The notes beneath the pieces are model-generated. The model saw only the letters and a program-made list of their open reading frames with translations, was not told where the DNA came from and made no database searches. From Paenibacillus whitsoniae (lineage in GTDB: Bacteria > Bacillota > Bacilli > Paenibacillales > NBRC-103111), in the NCBI RefSeq assembly GCF_003955665.1, contig NZ_RXHU01000045.1, positions 431 to 64,430 on the forward strand: a stretch of 64,000 nucleotides of DNA, read 5' to 3'. This document shows positions 52,018 to 61,916 of the stretch, piece after piece. How positions within the stretch are numbered: the first letter of the stretch is position 1; each line of letters opens with the position of its first letter. A program made the position numbers and the translations under genes.

Positions 52018-54063
52018 TTAATCCAGCACCTCACTGTCAAAAATATGCGCCCGCTCCAGATAAGCCCGCAGCGGCATATACGCAGCGCCCGTCCAGAATG
52101 TCGAATCGCTGACCAGCTCGGCCGCGTCGTCCCGCGCCTGCTCCATAATCTCGAAATCCGCCATCATATCGGCGATGCGAAACTCCGGCAGCCCGCTCTG
52201 CTTCGTGCCGAAGAAATCGCCCGGCCCCCGCAGTTCCAGGTCGCGCCGGGCAATCTCGAAGCCGTCGGTCGTCTCCGTCATCGCCTTCATGCGCTCCTTG
52301 CCGACCTCCGTCTTCGGGTCGGCGATCAGCACGCAGTAGGACTGGTGCTCGCCGCGTCCAACCCGTCCGCGAAGCTGATGCAGCTGCGACAAGCCGAAGC
52401 GGTCGGCGTCGTAGATGACCATCAGCGTCGCGTTCGGCACGTCCACGCCAACCTCGATGACCGTCGTGGACACGAGCGTCGCCACACGGCCTTCCTTGAA
52501 TTCATGCATGATCGCGTCCTTCTCTGCGGCGCTCATGCGCCCATGCAGCAGACCGATCTTCATGTCCGGAAAATGCTGCTGCAGCTGAATGTGCACGTCG
52601 ATCGCATTCTGCACGTCCAGCTTGTCCGACTCTTCGATCAGCGGACAAATGACATACGCCTGCCGGCCTGCGCCCACCTCGCGCTGAATAAAGCCCAGCA
52701 CGCGCTCTAGCAGCCCGTGCGCCACTGCGTACGTCTTGATCGGCTTGCGTCCCTTCGGCAGCTCGCGCAGCGTCGAGACGTCCATATCGCCGAACGCGGT
52801 GATCGCCAGCGTGCGCGGGATCGGCGTCGCCGTCATCGTCAGCACGTCGGGGTTCATCCCTTTGCGCCGCAGAATGCTGCGCTGGTTGACCCCGAAGCGG
52901 TGCTGCTCGTCCGTCACGACCAGCCCAAGCTGGCGGAAGTAAACATCTTCCTGAATGAGCGCATGCGTGCCCACGAGTACATCGATAAGCCCCATCTGCA
53001 AGGACGCCAGCAAGTCCCTGCGCTGGCGGTCCGTCGAGCTGCCCGTCAGCATCGCCACCTGCAGCCCGTAGGGCTCGAACATCCGACTCAGGGAACGCAT
53101 ATGCTGCTCGGCCAGAATCTCCGTCGGCACCATCAACGCGCCCTGGTAGCCGGCCTTCACGGTCGCGTAGAGGCCGATGGCCGCGACCACCGTCTTCCCG
53201 GCGCCGACGTCGCCCTGCAGCAGCCGGTTCATGGCATACGGCTCCTGCATATCATGCAGGATCTCGCTGACCACCTTCTTCTGCGACTCCGTCAGCTGGA
53301 AGGGCAAGGCGCGCACGAACGCGCGGACAGCAGGCAGGTCCACCTGCTGCTTCACCCCGTCCGCCTTGCTTCGCGTCACAGCGCGGTAAGCCTGCAGCTT
53401 GAGCTGGAACAGGAACAGCTCCTCGTACACCATCCGCCTGCGCGCCTGCTTGCCTTCCTCCACGCCGCTCGGCGTGTGAATGAGCGCAAGCGCCTTGCTC
53501 CGCGGCAAAAACCCATACTTGCCGGTGATGCTCGCCGGCAGCACCTCCGGGATCATGGCGCTGTACTGCGTCAGCGCCTGCGCAATCACCTTGCGCATCC
53601 ATTTCTGCGTCATCGAAGCGGTGACCGAATACACCGGCTGAATCGTACCGGTATTCGAACCCGCTTGTCCCGGAAACTCGGAGTCCGACACGCTCATCTG
53701 CCGGCGCCGTGCATCCCATTTGCCGGTTAAAACGATCTCCTGCTGCGGACGCAATCGGTCCTTCAGAAAATGGCGGTTAAACCAGACCGCGGTCAGCAAG
53801 AAGGAATCGACCATCACCTTGCAGGAGAGACGCGACTTGCCGCTATAGCGCTGTAGCACGGGCTCCCCGATAATCGTGCCCTGCACCGTGACCCGATCGC
53901 CATCCTTGACGCTTGCCAGATCGCGCACCGTGTAATCTTCATAACGAAACGGCACATACTCGAGTAAATCCATAACCGTAAAAATGCCCATGCTGTTGAG
54001 CTCAACTGCTTTTTGAGCGCCAACACCATGGACTTCGCGAACCTCACATTGATGTAAATCCAT
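52018..54063 (-). CDS. recG: ATP-dependent DNA helicase RecG
   Basis: Branch-migration helicase that regresses stalled forks and processes Holliday junctions. 681 residues: N-terminal wedge domain, then helicase motifs GDVGAGKTVVAA (I), LMVPTEILA (Ia), VTDEQHRFG (II), TATPIPRTLA (III), and QLRGRVGRG (VI). In B. subtilis recG directly precedes fapR; here they are 31 kb apart with the island and variable genes between. Confidence 0.97.
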   Translation of the reverse strand: MDLHQCEVREVHGVGAQKAVELNSMGIFTVMDLLEYVPFRYEDYTVRDLASVKDGDRVTVQGTIIGEPVLQRYSGKSRLSCKVMVDSFLLTAVWFNRHFLKDRLRPQQEIVLTGKWDARRRQMSVSDSEFPGQAGSNTGTIQPVYSVTASMTQKWMRKVIAQALTQYSAMIPEVLPASITGKYGFLPRSKALALIHTPSGVEEGKQARRRMVYEELFLFQLKLQAYRAVTRSKADGVKQQVDLPAVRAFVRALPFQLTESQKKVVSEILHDMQEPYAMNRLLQGDVGAGKTVVAAIGLYATVKAGYQGALMVPTEILAEQHMRSLSRMFEPYGLQVAMLTGSSTDRQRRDLLASLQMGLIDVLVGTHALIQEDVYFRQLGLVVTDEQHRFGVNQRSILRRKGMNPDVLTMTATPIPRTLAITAFGDMDVSTLRELPKGRKPIKTYAVAHGLLERVLGFIQREVGAGRQAYVICPLIEESDKLDVQNAIDVHIQLQQHFPDMKIGLLHGRMSAAEKDAIMHEFKEGRVATLVSTTVIEVGVDVPNATLMVIYDADRFGLSQLHQLRGRVGRGEHQSYCVLIADPKTEVGKERMKAMTETTDGFEIARRDLELRGPGDFFGTKQSGLPEFRIADMMADFEIMEQARDDAAELVSDSTFWTGAAYMPLRAYLERAHIFDSEVLD

Positions 54064-54066
54064 TTG

Positions 54067-54927
54067 CTACACCGTACCGACGAAAGCTGCGATGGTCCCG
54101 GGGCCGGCATGCGCCCCAATCACAGGTCCAAGCGTAATGTAGTTCACCTGCGCCACCGCAAAACGCTGCACGATCGCCTCGCGCAGCACCTCCGCGCCTT
54201 CCACATTATTCGCATGCGCGATATGCAGCGTACGGATCGGCTTGTCGCCCAGATCCGCAGCCAACAGCTCCAGAATACGTGCGATCGCTTTCTTGTGACC
54301 GCGCACTTTATCGACAGACATGACTTCCCCCGTACGATCAAGGGACAGAATCGGCTTAATATTAAGTAAAGAACCAAGAAGTGCCGAAGCTTTGCCGACT
54401 CTGCCGCCCTTTTGCAAAAATTCCAACGTATCCACGAGGAAGTAGATCGCATAATGCTCCCGAATCATCTCGATCCGCTTCAAAATCTCATCAACCGACT
54501 GCCCCTCTCGGGCACCTTCCGCTGCCGCAACGACGAGCGCGCCGATCCCGTAAGACGCCGAGCAAGAATCCACGACGTGAACTCTTCCCGCTTGATCGCC
54601 TTCGAGCATCGAAGCCGCAAGCGCCGCTGTACGCTGCGTACCGCTTAGCACAGAAGCAAGATGAATCGAAATGACCTCCGTATCCGGCTCGCTCAACAAC
54701 TCCTGATAGAACGCCAGGAATTCGCCCGGAGACGGTGTCGAGGTCGTCGGGAAGTGAGCGGAAGCCGTCAGCTTGGCGTAGAAATCCTCCGATTTCAGCG
54801 TCACCGCATCCAGAAACTGCTCCTCGCCGAAATTGATTTTCAGCGGAACCATCGTGATGCCCAGCGCTTCTCTAATCTCCGACGGGATGTCGGCCGTACT
54901 GTCCGTCACAATACGAATGTGGGTCAA
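54067..54927 (-). CDS. DegV-family fatty-acid-binding protein (FakB-like)
   Basis: 286 residues. Starts at TTG 54927 with GGAGGG upstream (MTHIRIVTDSTADIP). SASYGIG, STPSPGEF and RTLHIAHANN are DegV features. DegV proteins bind a fatty acid and present it to FakA for phosphorylation. Adjacent to fakA, three bases before recG. Confidence 0.9.
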   Translation of the reverse strand: MTHIRIVTDSTADIPSEIREALGITMVPLKINFGEEQFLDAVTLKSEDFYAKLTASAHFPTTSTPSPGEFLAFYQELLSEPDTEVISIHLASVLSGTQRTAALAASMLEGDQAGRVHVVDSCSASYGIGALVVAAAEGAREGQSVDEILKRIEMIREHYAIYFLVDTLEFLQKGGRVGKASALLGSLLNIKPILSLDRTGEVMSVDKVRGHKKAIARILELLAADLGDKPIRTLHIAHANNVEGAEVLREAIVQRFAVAQVNYITLGPVIGAHAGPGTIAAFVGTV

Positions 54928-54976
54928 CGGAATCCCTCCTCCATTTTGACACGTGAACCGTCGCGGCAAGCCCGAA

Positions 54977-56719
54977 CTACTCGACTGAAATCAAATACGC
55001 ATACAGCGGCTGTCCGCCGGGATGAAGCTCGATTTCGATTTCGGGATACAGCGTTTGAATGAACGCTTCCAGCTCTTCGGTCTCTTCTTCCTTCGCATCT
55101 TCCCCGGTCAAAAGCGTTACAATCTCGCTTCCCTCATCGATCATGTCCTCCAGCAGCTTCTTGCAGGCGCCGACCAGACTTGTCTCCGAAGACACAATGC
55201 GTCCGTCCTGAATTCCGATAAAATGTCCCTCTTTAATCGCAATGCCGTCCATATTCGTATCGCGCACTGCATATGTCACTTGTCCCGATTTCACGCGGCG
55301 AAGCGATTCCTGCATCGCAGCCGTGTTCGTCTCGGCATCCGCTTTTTCCTGGAACGCGAGAATCGCGGCCAGTCCTTGCGGAATCGACTTGGACGGAATG
55401 ACAACGATCTTTTTGTTATCCACAAGCTCGGCAGCCTGCTGCGCAGCTAAAATAATGTTCGAATTGTTCGGCAGCACATAAATCGTCTCCGCGTCGATGC
55501 TTTGCACGGCTTTGACAATGTCTTCCGTACTCGGGTTCATCGTTTGTCCGCCGGACAGCACAACGTCCACGCCAACGCTGGTTAAAATATCCGTGATGCC
55601 TGCTCCCATGGCCACCGCCACAAAGCCGTAAGGCTTCGCAGGCATCTTCGCGGCAACGACAGGTTCTTCCACAATCGCGTATTCCGGATTTGCCGCGGCG
55701 TCTTCCAGAATATGCGTATGCTGGTCGCGCATATTTTCAATTTTGATCCGGCTCAGCGCCCCGAATTTCATCGCATGGTTCATGACCTCGCCGGGATATT
55801 CGGCATGAATATGCACTTTCACAAGCTCGTCGTCCGCCACCACAAGCAGCGAATCGCCCAGCTTGCCGAGCTGCTCCCGGAACTGGCTTTCGCTAAATAC
55901 AAGCCCCTTTACCTTACCGGGTTCAATCGTGAGCATAAATTCCGTACAGTAACCGAATTCAATATCTTCCGTAGCCAGATGCGCCTGCGCCGGCATGTGC
56001 TCGTGCACTTCCCTTGTCAAGTTCAAAGCCGGAACGATCGAAACTGCCGCTAAATTCGTATCCATCGTGGCAAAATCTTCATCCACCGACGCCGTCGCTC
56101 CGCCGCTTAGTCCCGTTACGAAGCCCTCATAGACGCAGACCAGGCCTTGTCCACCCGCATCAACGACACCGACCTGCTTGAGCACAGCAAGCTGCTCAGG
56201 CGTTCTGGCGAGCGCTTCCTTCGCTTTCGTGAGCACTTCCCGCAGCAAATCCAGCACGTCCGCGCTTCTGCGGAACTGTGTCGCATGCTTCGCCGCTTCC
56301 TTGGAGACTGTCAGGATCGTGCCCTCCACCGGCTTCACAACCGCCTTGTAGGCCGTCTCCACGCCTTGCTGAAGCGCAGCAGCAAATTGCTGGCTGTTGA
56401 TCTGTTCAAACTCGTGCACGTACTTTGCAAACCCGCGAAACAGTTGGGATAAAATAACCCCTGAATTGCCTCGTGCGCCCATGAGGAGCCCTTTGGACAA
56501 GGCGTCAGCAGCTTTTCCAATATGAGAGGATGGCTTCTTCTTCAGTTCCTCACATCCTGCAGTGAGTGTTAAATTCATGTTGGTGCCAGTATCTCCGTCG
56601 GGGACAGGGAATACGTTCAATCCATTCACCTTGTCGACATTTCTGCGAAGGTTGTCTGCTCCCGCCAAGACCATGGCAATGAAGTCATTTCCGTTTATTG
56701 AAATAAAGCGCTTACTCAA
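54977..56719 (-). CDS. fakA: Fatty acid kinase FakA (DAK2/YloV type)
   Basis: 580 residues. N-terminal DAK2 kinase domain: LNVFPVPDGDTGTNM with the metal-binding Asps and GARGNSGVILSQLFRG; a middle domain and the C-terminal domain that docks the DegV partner. With FakB it turns exogenous fatty acids into acyl-phosphate, the same product as PlsX. TTG start with GAAGGGG upstream. Follows yloU. Confidence 0.93.
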   Translation of the reverse strand: MSKRFISINGNDFIAMVLAGADNLRRNVDKVNGLNVFPVPDGDTGTNMNLTLTAGCEELKKKPSSHIGKAADALSKGLLMGARGNSGVILSQLFRGFAKYVHEFEQINSQQFAAALQQGVETAYKAVVKPVEGTILTVSKEAAKHATQFRRSADVLDLLREVLTKAKEALARTPEQLAVLKQVGVVDAGGQGLVCVYEGFVTGLSGGATASVDEDFATMDTNLAAVSIVPALNLTREVHEHMPAQAHLATEDIEFGYCTEFMLTIEPGKVKGLVFSESQFREQLGKLGDSLLVVADDELVKVHIHAEYPGEVMNHAMKFGALSRIKIENMRDQHTHILEDAAANPEYAIVEEPVVAAKMPAKPYGFVAVAMGAGITDILTSVGVDVVLSGGQTMNPSTEDIVKAVQSIDAETIYVLPNNSNIILAAQQAAELVDNKKIVVIPSKSIPQGLAAILAFQEKADAETNTAAMQESLRRVKSGQVTYAVRDTNMDGIAIKEGHFIGIQDGRIVSSETSLVGACKKLLEDMIDEGSEIVTLLTGEDAKEEETEELEAFIQTLYPEIEIELHPGGQPLYAYLISVE

Positions 56720-56748
56720 AGTGATTCCCCTTCCTGATTATCGGGCTA

Positions 56749-57108
56749 TTATTTAGCTACGCGAACACCTTGAACAAAAATGTTCACATCGTCCACCTGC
56801 AGGCCTACTACTTCGTTAAGAATATATTTGACTTTCGTCTGGACATTCCCTGCCACGACGGATATTTTCGTTCCGTAGCTGACAATAATATAAAGATCAA
56901 TCTCCAGTCGTCCGTTCTCTCTGCGAACCTCGACGCCGCGGCTCAAATTGTCTCTGCCGAGCAGCTCGGCGATGCCGTCCTTCAATTGCTTGCGTGAGGC
57001 CATGCCAACAAGTCCGTAGCAATCCAGCGCAGCCGATCCCGCGAGCGTCGAAACGACTTCATCGGTAATAAATACTTTTCCCAACTCGGTTGTGAGTTCA
57101 ATCGGCAT
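56749..57108 (-). CDS. Asp23/YloU family protein
   Basis: 119 residues: GKVFITDEVVSTLAGSAALDCYGLVGM and VKYILNEVVGLQVDDVNIFVQGV are Asp23-family. Conserved upstream of fakA; small helix-strand protein often linked to envelope stress or alkaline shock. AAGGAG precedes the ATG. Confidence 0.93.
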   Translation of the reverse strand: MPIELTTELGKVFITDEVVSTLAGSAALDCYGLVGMASRKQLKDGIAELLGRDNLSRGVEVRRENGRLEIDLYIIVSYGTKISVVAGNVQTKVKYILNEVVGLQVDDVNIFVQGVRVAK

Positions 57109-57151
57109 TATGTAACAACTCCTTCAAGTTTCCAAGACTAATCTTCATTGT

Positions 57152-57181
57152 ACTATAACATACTTTATAAATAAACGGCAA
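57152..57181 (-). promoter_or_regulatory. Promoter of the yloU-fakA-degV-recG operon
   Basis: Minus-strand TTGCCG, 18 bases, TATAGT. It is back-to-back with the rpmB promoter. Confidence 0.55.
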
Positions 57182-57197
57182 AAGTGCGCGCAATTCG

Positions 57198-57227
57198 TTG
57201 ACTAGGCTCCTTTTGCTATGCTATTAT
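57198..57227 (+). promoter_or_regulatory. Promoter of rpmB
   Basis: TTGACT, 18 bases, TATTAT. Starts divergently from the yloU promoter, 16 bases between their -35 boxes. Confidence 0.6.
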
Positions 57228-57353
57228 GTTTAAGTGTGTTTTTGCAGATAGAAAGATAATGCAAGAAAAGTATGCGATGTTGAGAATACTGATATGTCAA
57301 GCTTAGGCTTGCCACCCAGGCTTCTTTGTATACTGCCGAAGGAGGTGTCAAAC

Positions 57354-57542
57354 ATGTCCCGCAAATGTTTCATTACAGGTAAAAGTCCGAAGACAGGTAA
57401 TCACGTGTCCCACGCTAACAATAAAAACAAGCGTACTTGGGGAGTTAACGTTCAAAAGGTTCGCATCCTCGTTGATGGTAAACCAAAACGGGTTTACGTA
57501 AGTGCTCGTGCGTTGAAATCCGGTAAAGTGGCTCGCGTTTAA
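57354..57542 (+). CDS. rpmB: 50S ribosomal protein L28
   Basis: 62 residues: [30 protein letters not shown] and [20 protein letters not shown] lies seven bases before the ATG. Only one Cys (residue 5), so it is the zinc-independent type. Divergent from yloU, as in Bacillus. Confidence 0.98.
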   Translation: MSRKCFITGKSPKTGNHVSHANNKNKRTWGVNVQKVRILVDGKPKRVYVSARALKSGKVARV

Positions 57543-57577
57543 TCCGCCGCGGATACTTAACTTACTTATGTAAATGA

Positions 57578-57606
57578 CAAAAAGCACCTTTCCGGTGCTT
57601 TTTTTG
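57578..57606 (+). terminator. Rho-independent terminator after rpmB
   Basis: AAAGCACC / GGTGCTTT with a TTTCC loop and a long T-tract. Confidence 0.9.
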
Positions 57607-57641
57607 CATTCCTGGGGAGAATGACGCGTATGTGTACTTGC

Positions 57642-57722
57642 TTAGTTTTTACTGAACGTATTAAGTACGGCTTTCACGAAACCTCCCAGAAACTTCGGCA
57701 GCTTGATCGTGTAGAATTTCAT
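57642..57722 (-). CDS. spoVM: Stage V sporulation protein M
   Basis: A 26-residue amphipathic peptide: MKFYTIKLPKFLGGFVKAVL and ending NTFSKN. SpoVM recognises the convex forespore membrane and anchors SpoIVA for coat assembly. GGAGGGG lies six bases before the ATG. Near rpmB and rpe as in Bacillus. Too short for usual gene finders. Confidence 0.95.
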   Translation of the reverse strand: MKFYTIKLPKFLGGFVKAVLNTFSKN

Positions 57723-57838
57723 TCTCTACCCCTCCTTCGAGTTATCGTCAGCCCGCAGCTCCAGACGGCAAAGGCGGCTGACTTCGTGAGCAAAGGCCCT
57801 ACCTGCGTCCAGGACTGCTCCTTCCACATCATTACAAC

Positions 57839-57866
57839 AGTGTATGCCCGGAGCGTAGAAATAGTG
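57839..57866 (-). promoter_or_regulatory. Sigma-E-like promoter for spoVM
   Basis: Minus-strand CATACACT (57839-57846), a close match to the sigma-E -10 CATACA-T; CACTATT upstream at 13 bases is a plausible -35. It lies about 115 bases before the spoVM ATG. The remainder of 57723-57905 holds no gene. Confidence 0.55.
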
Positions 57867-57907
57867 CTTCTATTTTTACTTTCTCCCAACTTTCAACTGC
57901 TCCAGAA

Positions 57908-57942
57908 AGCAAAAAAAGCTACAAGAGCTTTTCGCTCTTGTA
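57908..57942 (-). terminator. Rho-independent terminator after the small membrane gene
   Basis: Minus-strand TACAAGAGC / GCTCTTGTA with a GAAAA-type loop followed by GCTTTTTTT. Confidence 0.85.
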
Positions 57943-57943
57943 A

Positions 57944-58201
57944 CTATAGATATGCGGTGAACTCGCCGGATATGCCCGCCCGATAGAGCGCGTAGATCAG
58001 ATTAAAGACAAAGTAGAAAAAGACGGCAATCACAAAAAACCAGATCCGATAGCGCAGCTCCTCGAACTGCCGGAAGAAGCGAATCCCCAGAAACAGCGCG
58101 CCGAGCGAGAACACATATTTAAACATATCCTGAATGTTGGAAAACAAGGTTAACAGGATGGCGCAAGCAAGGCTGTACACCAGAAGCCAGACAACTCTCA
58201 C
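57944..58201 (-). CDS. Small membrane protein downstream of rpe
   Basis: 85 residues with three membrane helices. GTG 58201 preferred: GGGGAGG lies upstream; the longer frame overlaps rpe. In Bacillus this position holds thiN, which is absent here. Not recognised. Confidence 0.7.
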   Translation of the reverse strand: MRVVWLLVYSLACAILLTLFSNIQDMFKYVFSLGALFLGIRFFRQFEELRYRIWFFVIAVFFYFVFNLIYALYRAGISGEFTAYL

Positions 58202-58217
58202 GTAATCGTTCCTCCCC

Positions 58218-58868
58218 TTAGCCGCGAATGCGGCGAATCGCGTCGGCGCGATCCGGCTGCCCAAATACGGCGTTGCCGGCAACAAGCACGTTGGCTCCGG
58301 CTTCCACTGCTTCGCGGGCCGTCACTTCATTCACACCACCGTCGACTTCGATGTGCAGACCGGTGAGTCCCTTGGCGTTCGCCAGCTCGCGCAGCGCGCG
58401 GATTTTGTTCAGCATCCCCGGGATGAACGCTTGTCCGCCAAAGCCCGGATTGACGGTCATAATCAGCACCAGATCCAGCTGCTCGTCCAGTACGTGCTCC
58501 AACGTAGAAATCGGAGTTGCCGGATTCAACACGACCCCGGCTTTGACCCCCTGCTGTTTAATCAACCCTAGCGTCCGGTGCAAGTGCGTGCAAGCTTCAA
58601 CGTGGACCGAAATCAGATCCGCGCCCGCTTTCGCAAAATCCGGAATATAGCGATCCGGCTGCTCAATCATCAAGTGAACGTCGAGCGTAAGCTGCGTAAC
58701 AGGCCGAATCGCTTCCAGAACAACAGGCCCGAGGGTAATATTCGGCACAAAATGGCCGTCCATCACATCGACGTGAATCCAGTCGGCGCCCCCGCGCTCG
58801 ACATCTTTAATCTCATCTCCGAGCCTAGCGAAATTGGCCGATAGAATCGACGGTGCCACATAAACCAT
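58218..58868 (-). CDS. rpe: Ribulose-phosphate 3-epimerase
   Basis: Interconverts ribulose-5-P and xylulose-5-P in the pentose phosphate pathway. TIM-barrel with [38 protein letters not shown] and EVDGGVN. 216 residues. Five bases before rsgA. Confidence 0.97.
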   Translation of the reverse strand: MVYVAPSILSANFARLGDEIKDVERGGADWIHVDVMDGHFVPNITLGPVVLEAIRPVTQLTLDVHLMIEQPDRYIPDFAKAGADLISVHVEACTHLHRTLGLIKQQGVKAGVVLNPATPISTLEHVLDEQLDLVLIMTVNPGFGGQAFIPGMLNKIRALRELANAKGLTGLHIEVDGGVNEVTAREAVEAGANVLVAGNAVFGQPDRADAIRRIRG

Positions 58869-58872
58869 TCGT

Positions 58873-59802
58873 CTAGTACCTCCTCTTCCGATCCTTAATT
58901 TCAGCTAAAAATAACAAGTAATGCTCGTACCGCGAAGCTGCAATCGTGCCGTCCGCCGCTGCAATCCGCACTTTGCAATCCGGTTCGTGCAAATGCAGGC
59001 ATCCCCGAAACCGGCAGCCCTCGGCAACAGCAGCGAATTCGCGGAAGCAGGCGCCAAGCCCGTCGGCCTCGACTTCCATGAAATCGAGTTGGCTGAAGCC
59101 CGGCGTATCCGCCACAAGCCCGCCGCCTTCCAGCGGAAGCAGCTCAACGTGACGGGTCGTATGCTTGCCGCGGCCCAACCGCTGCGAGATCTCGTTCGTC
59201 TCGAGGTCGATGCCCGCGATCATTTTATTCAGCAGCGACGATTTCCCGACGCCGGATTGACCGGCGAATACGGAGATCGTCCCTTCCAGATGATGCAGGA
59301 TCGCCTCCACGCCGACGCCCCTCCTGGACGAGGTTCTGACAACCGGATATCCGATCGCTTCGTACAGCGCTGTAATGCGGTCAAGCTCGCTCATCGTCAT
59401 CTCTTTCGGGAGCGCATCTCCACTGCCCTCCAGCAGCAGATCGCTTTTGGTAAAACACAACACCACATCAATGCCCGTATGCTCGATATGAACAAGGAAC
59501 TTGTCGAGCAGCTGCAGGTTCAGCACCGGCTCCGTCACGGAGAAGACGAGCACGACAATGTTCACGTTTGCAATCGGGGGCCTGATGAGTTCGGAAGTAC
59601 GGGGAAGGATCTCCGTAACGGTTCCTTCCCCGTTTTCCGTTTCTTCGTACATCACACGGTCCCCGACGAGGGGCGTGATCTTTTTGTTCTTGAACACGCC
59701 TCTTCCCCGGCAGGTAACCGTATTCCCTTCTTCAAGCGGGGCGCCCTCCGGCAGCACATAGTAGTAACCGCTGAGCGCTTTTACAATCGATCCTTGCGGC
59801 AT
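58873..59802 (-). CDS. rsgA: Ribosome small subunit GTPase RsgA (YloQ)
   Basis: Checkpoint GTPase of 30S maturation. 309 residues: N-terminal OB fold, permuted G motifs (TKSDLL, then [14 protein letters not shown], then DTPGFSQ) and a C-terminal zinc site (Cys/His in [16 protein letters not shown]). Start overlaps the prkC stop. It is a known PrkC phosphorylation partner in Bacillus. Confidence 0.97.
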   Translation of the reverse strand: MPQGSIVKALSGYYYVLPEGAPLEEGNTVTCRGRGVFKNKKITPLVGDRVMYEETENGEGTVTEILPRTSELIRPPIANVNIVVLVFSVTEPVLNLQLLDKFLVHIEHTGIDVVLCFTKSDLLLEGSGDALPKEMTMSELDRITALYEAIGYPVVRTSSRRGVGVEAILHHLEGTISVFAGQSGVGKSSLLNKMIAGIDLETNEISQRLGRGKHTTRHVELLPLEGGGLVADTPGFSQLDFMEVEADGLGACFREFAAVAEGCRFRGCLHLHEPDCKVRIAAADGTIAASRYEHYLLFLAEIKDRKRRY

Positions 59803-61916
59803 TAATTCGTTCCTCCAGCAGGCGGTTTCGAAGCGGTTCCGCCGGTCTGACCTTGCCCGCCGGCCGTTCCCCCTACGGGAATCGCCGGTCCGGTATTTTG
59901 GCCCTTCGGCGTGGATGAAGGAGGTGGCGTCGGTGAAGCTTTGCCATTCTTCTGATCCAAGTAATCCTGGTACGTGCGTGTGATCGAATTCACCAGTGTA
60001 TCGCCTTCTTTAATCAAAATAACGGCTTTTTTCTCCGGAGAAACGATGACCTTCACGTCGAGATTTTGCGGTTTCGATACTTTCTCCGTTTTGTACTCGA
60101 AATTATCGTATTGCGCATCGCTCACAATGATTTTAAATTCGGAATCTTTGCCGTCTGTCGTCGGCTTCACCGGAATGCTGACCGTCATCTGACCGGCGTC
60201 GTCCGGCAGTCCGTCGCTGATCACCAGCGAAATTTCCGCACCGGCAGACACATCCTGATCCTTCGTATACGGGAACTGCGTAATGACTTTGCCTTTGGCC
60301 ACTTTATAGCTTTTCTCTCGGGTAATGCCATTCGCAGCCAGCTTCAGATTCGACTTCGTAATCTGCGCCTTCGCTTCGGCTTCCGTTAGGTTCGTCAAGT
60401 CCGGCATTTTGAACGTTTCCTTCGCTTTGCTCACCGTAAAGGCAATCGCGGCTTTGTCCAGTTCAAACTCATCGCCCGCAAGCGGGGACTGCTTGAGAAT
60501 GATGTCCGGCGTATTGTCGGACGTCTCCTGGGTAATCGTTATTTGCTCATCCTTGATGCCAAGCGCCTGAAGCTTCAGCTTCACATCCTTGAGCGATTGT
60601 CCCGCGTAATTGTCCATCTTGATCTTCTTCACGCCTTTGCTGACTGTCAGCGTCACCTTCGTGCCAACGTTGAGCCGCAAACCTTTCGGATTTTGCTGGA
60701 TGACAATGTCCTTGTCAAGCTTGCTGTCTTCGTCATACTCTACCGTATAGCCAAGATGGGCGGCCGTTAATTGCGCCTGCGCCTCCGTCAGCGGCTTATT
60801 CTCAACGTTCGGCACTTCCACCGTTTCGATCGCGAACATGTTTTTCACGACGCCGACCATGTACCACATGAAGCCAAGCACAATGAGCAAAATAACAATC
60901 CAGACGACCGGTTTAATCCAGCCTTTCTTTTTCGCAGGAGCAGGCTCTTCCCGCCATACCGGCTTCTCCGGCTCCTCGTCTTCGTCGTCCGGCGTATAGG
61001 ACGCGATCTGATCTGCGCGAATCGCCGGCATGACCAGCGTGCGCTCCTCGTCCATGCCCTCCGAGTCCCAGAACGCGATCTTGGCCTCGTTGCGACGTTC
61101 CGGATTCAGGCACGTATCTAGGTCGAGCATCATCGATTTAGCGGACTGATAGCGTTCTTCCGGCTTTTTGCGCATCGCCTTGAGGATAATGTTTTCCACG
61201 CTTTGCGGAATGAGCGGATTCACCTTGCGAGGCTCTTCCACATCCTCCTGCAAATGCTTGAGCGCAACGGAAATCGGGCTTTCCCCGAGAAACGGCAGCC
61301 GCGCGGTCAGCATTTGATACATCACAATACCGAGCGAATACAGGTCGGACTTCTCCCCGGTATTCGTGCCTTTGGCATGCTCCGGCGAGAAATAATGCAC
61401 AGACCCGACCACAGAGCCAGTCTGCGTAATCGTTGAAGATGTTGCCGCGCGGGCGATCCCGAAATCCGTCACCTTGACTCGCCCATTTTTGCCGATGAGA
61501 ATATTGTGCGGCTTGATGTCACGGTGAATAATCTCATTGTGATGCGCATGATCGAGCGCGTCCGCAATTTGCGACGCGTAATGCACCGCATCCTCGACTT
61601 GCAGCGGCGCTTTTTCTTTAATCAAATCGTTCAGCGTTTTGCCTTCGATATATTCCATTACGATGTAATGGACATCGTCTTCCTGCCCCACGTCATAGAT
61701 GCTGACGACGTTCGGATGGGACAGCGATGCGGCAGCTTGCGCTTCCCTGCGGAAGCGGCGAATGAACTCCTCGTCGTGTACGTACTGCTGGCGCAGCACC
61801 TTGACCGCTACCTTGCGGTTAAGCAGCAAATCATGGCCTTTGTACACAAGCGCCATGCCGCCTCCGCCGATGCGTTCCAATATCTCATAGCGGCCTCCAA
61901 GCTTTCTACCGATCAA
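59802..61916 (-). CDS. prkC: Ser/Thr protein kinase PrkC with PASTA domains
   Basis: 704 residues. Kinase domain 1-270: GGGGMALVYKG, VAVKVL, HRDIKPHN, DFGIA. One membrane helix at about 335-358, then three PASTA repeats (VEVPNVENKPLTEAQ; MDNYAGQSLKDVKLK; MPDLTNLTEAEAKAQ) that sense peptidoglycan fragments, and a Gly/Pro/Thr-rich tail. Controls wall growth and spore germination. Overlaps prpC and rsgA by one to four bases. Confidence 0.97.
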   Translation of the reverse strand: MIGRKLGGRYEILERIGGGGMALVYKGHDLLLNRKVAVKVLRQQYVHDEEFIRRFRREAQAAASLSHPNVVSIYDVGQEDDVHYIVMEYIEGKTLNDLIKEKAPLQVEDAVHYASQIADALDHAHHNEIIHRDIKPHNILIGKNGRVKVTDFGIARAATSSTITQTGSVVGSVHYFSPEHAKGTNTGEKSDLYSLGIVMYQMLTARLPFLGESPISVALKHLQEDVEEPRKVNPLIPQSVENIILKAMRKKPEERYQSAKSMMLDLDTCLNPERRNEAKIAFWDSEGMDEERTLVMPAIRADQIASYTPDDEDEEPEKPVWREEPAPAKKKGWIKPVVWIVILLIVLGFMWYMVGVVKNMFAIETVEVPNVENKPLTEAQAQLTAAHLGYTVEYDEDSKLDKDIVIQQNPKGLRLNVGTKVTLTVSKGVKKIKMDNYAGQSLKDVKLKLQALGIKDEQITITQETSDNTPDIILKQSPLAGDEFELDKAAIAFTVSKAKETFKMPDLTNLTEAEAKAQITKSNLKLAANGITREKSYKVAKGKVITQFPYTKDQDVSAGAEISLVISDGLPDDAGQMTVSIPVKPTTDGKDSEFKIIVSDAQYDNFEYKTEKVSKPQNLDVKVIVSPEKKAVILIKEGDTLVNSITRTYQDYLDQKNGKASPTPPPSSTPKGQNTGPAIPVGGTAGGQGQTGGTASKPPAGGTN

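Noticed and set aside
57621-57986. 121-codon plus-strand frame
   Set aside because: Opposite spoVM and the terminator beyond it; no SD.
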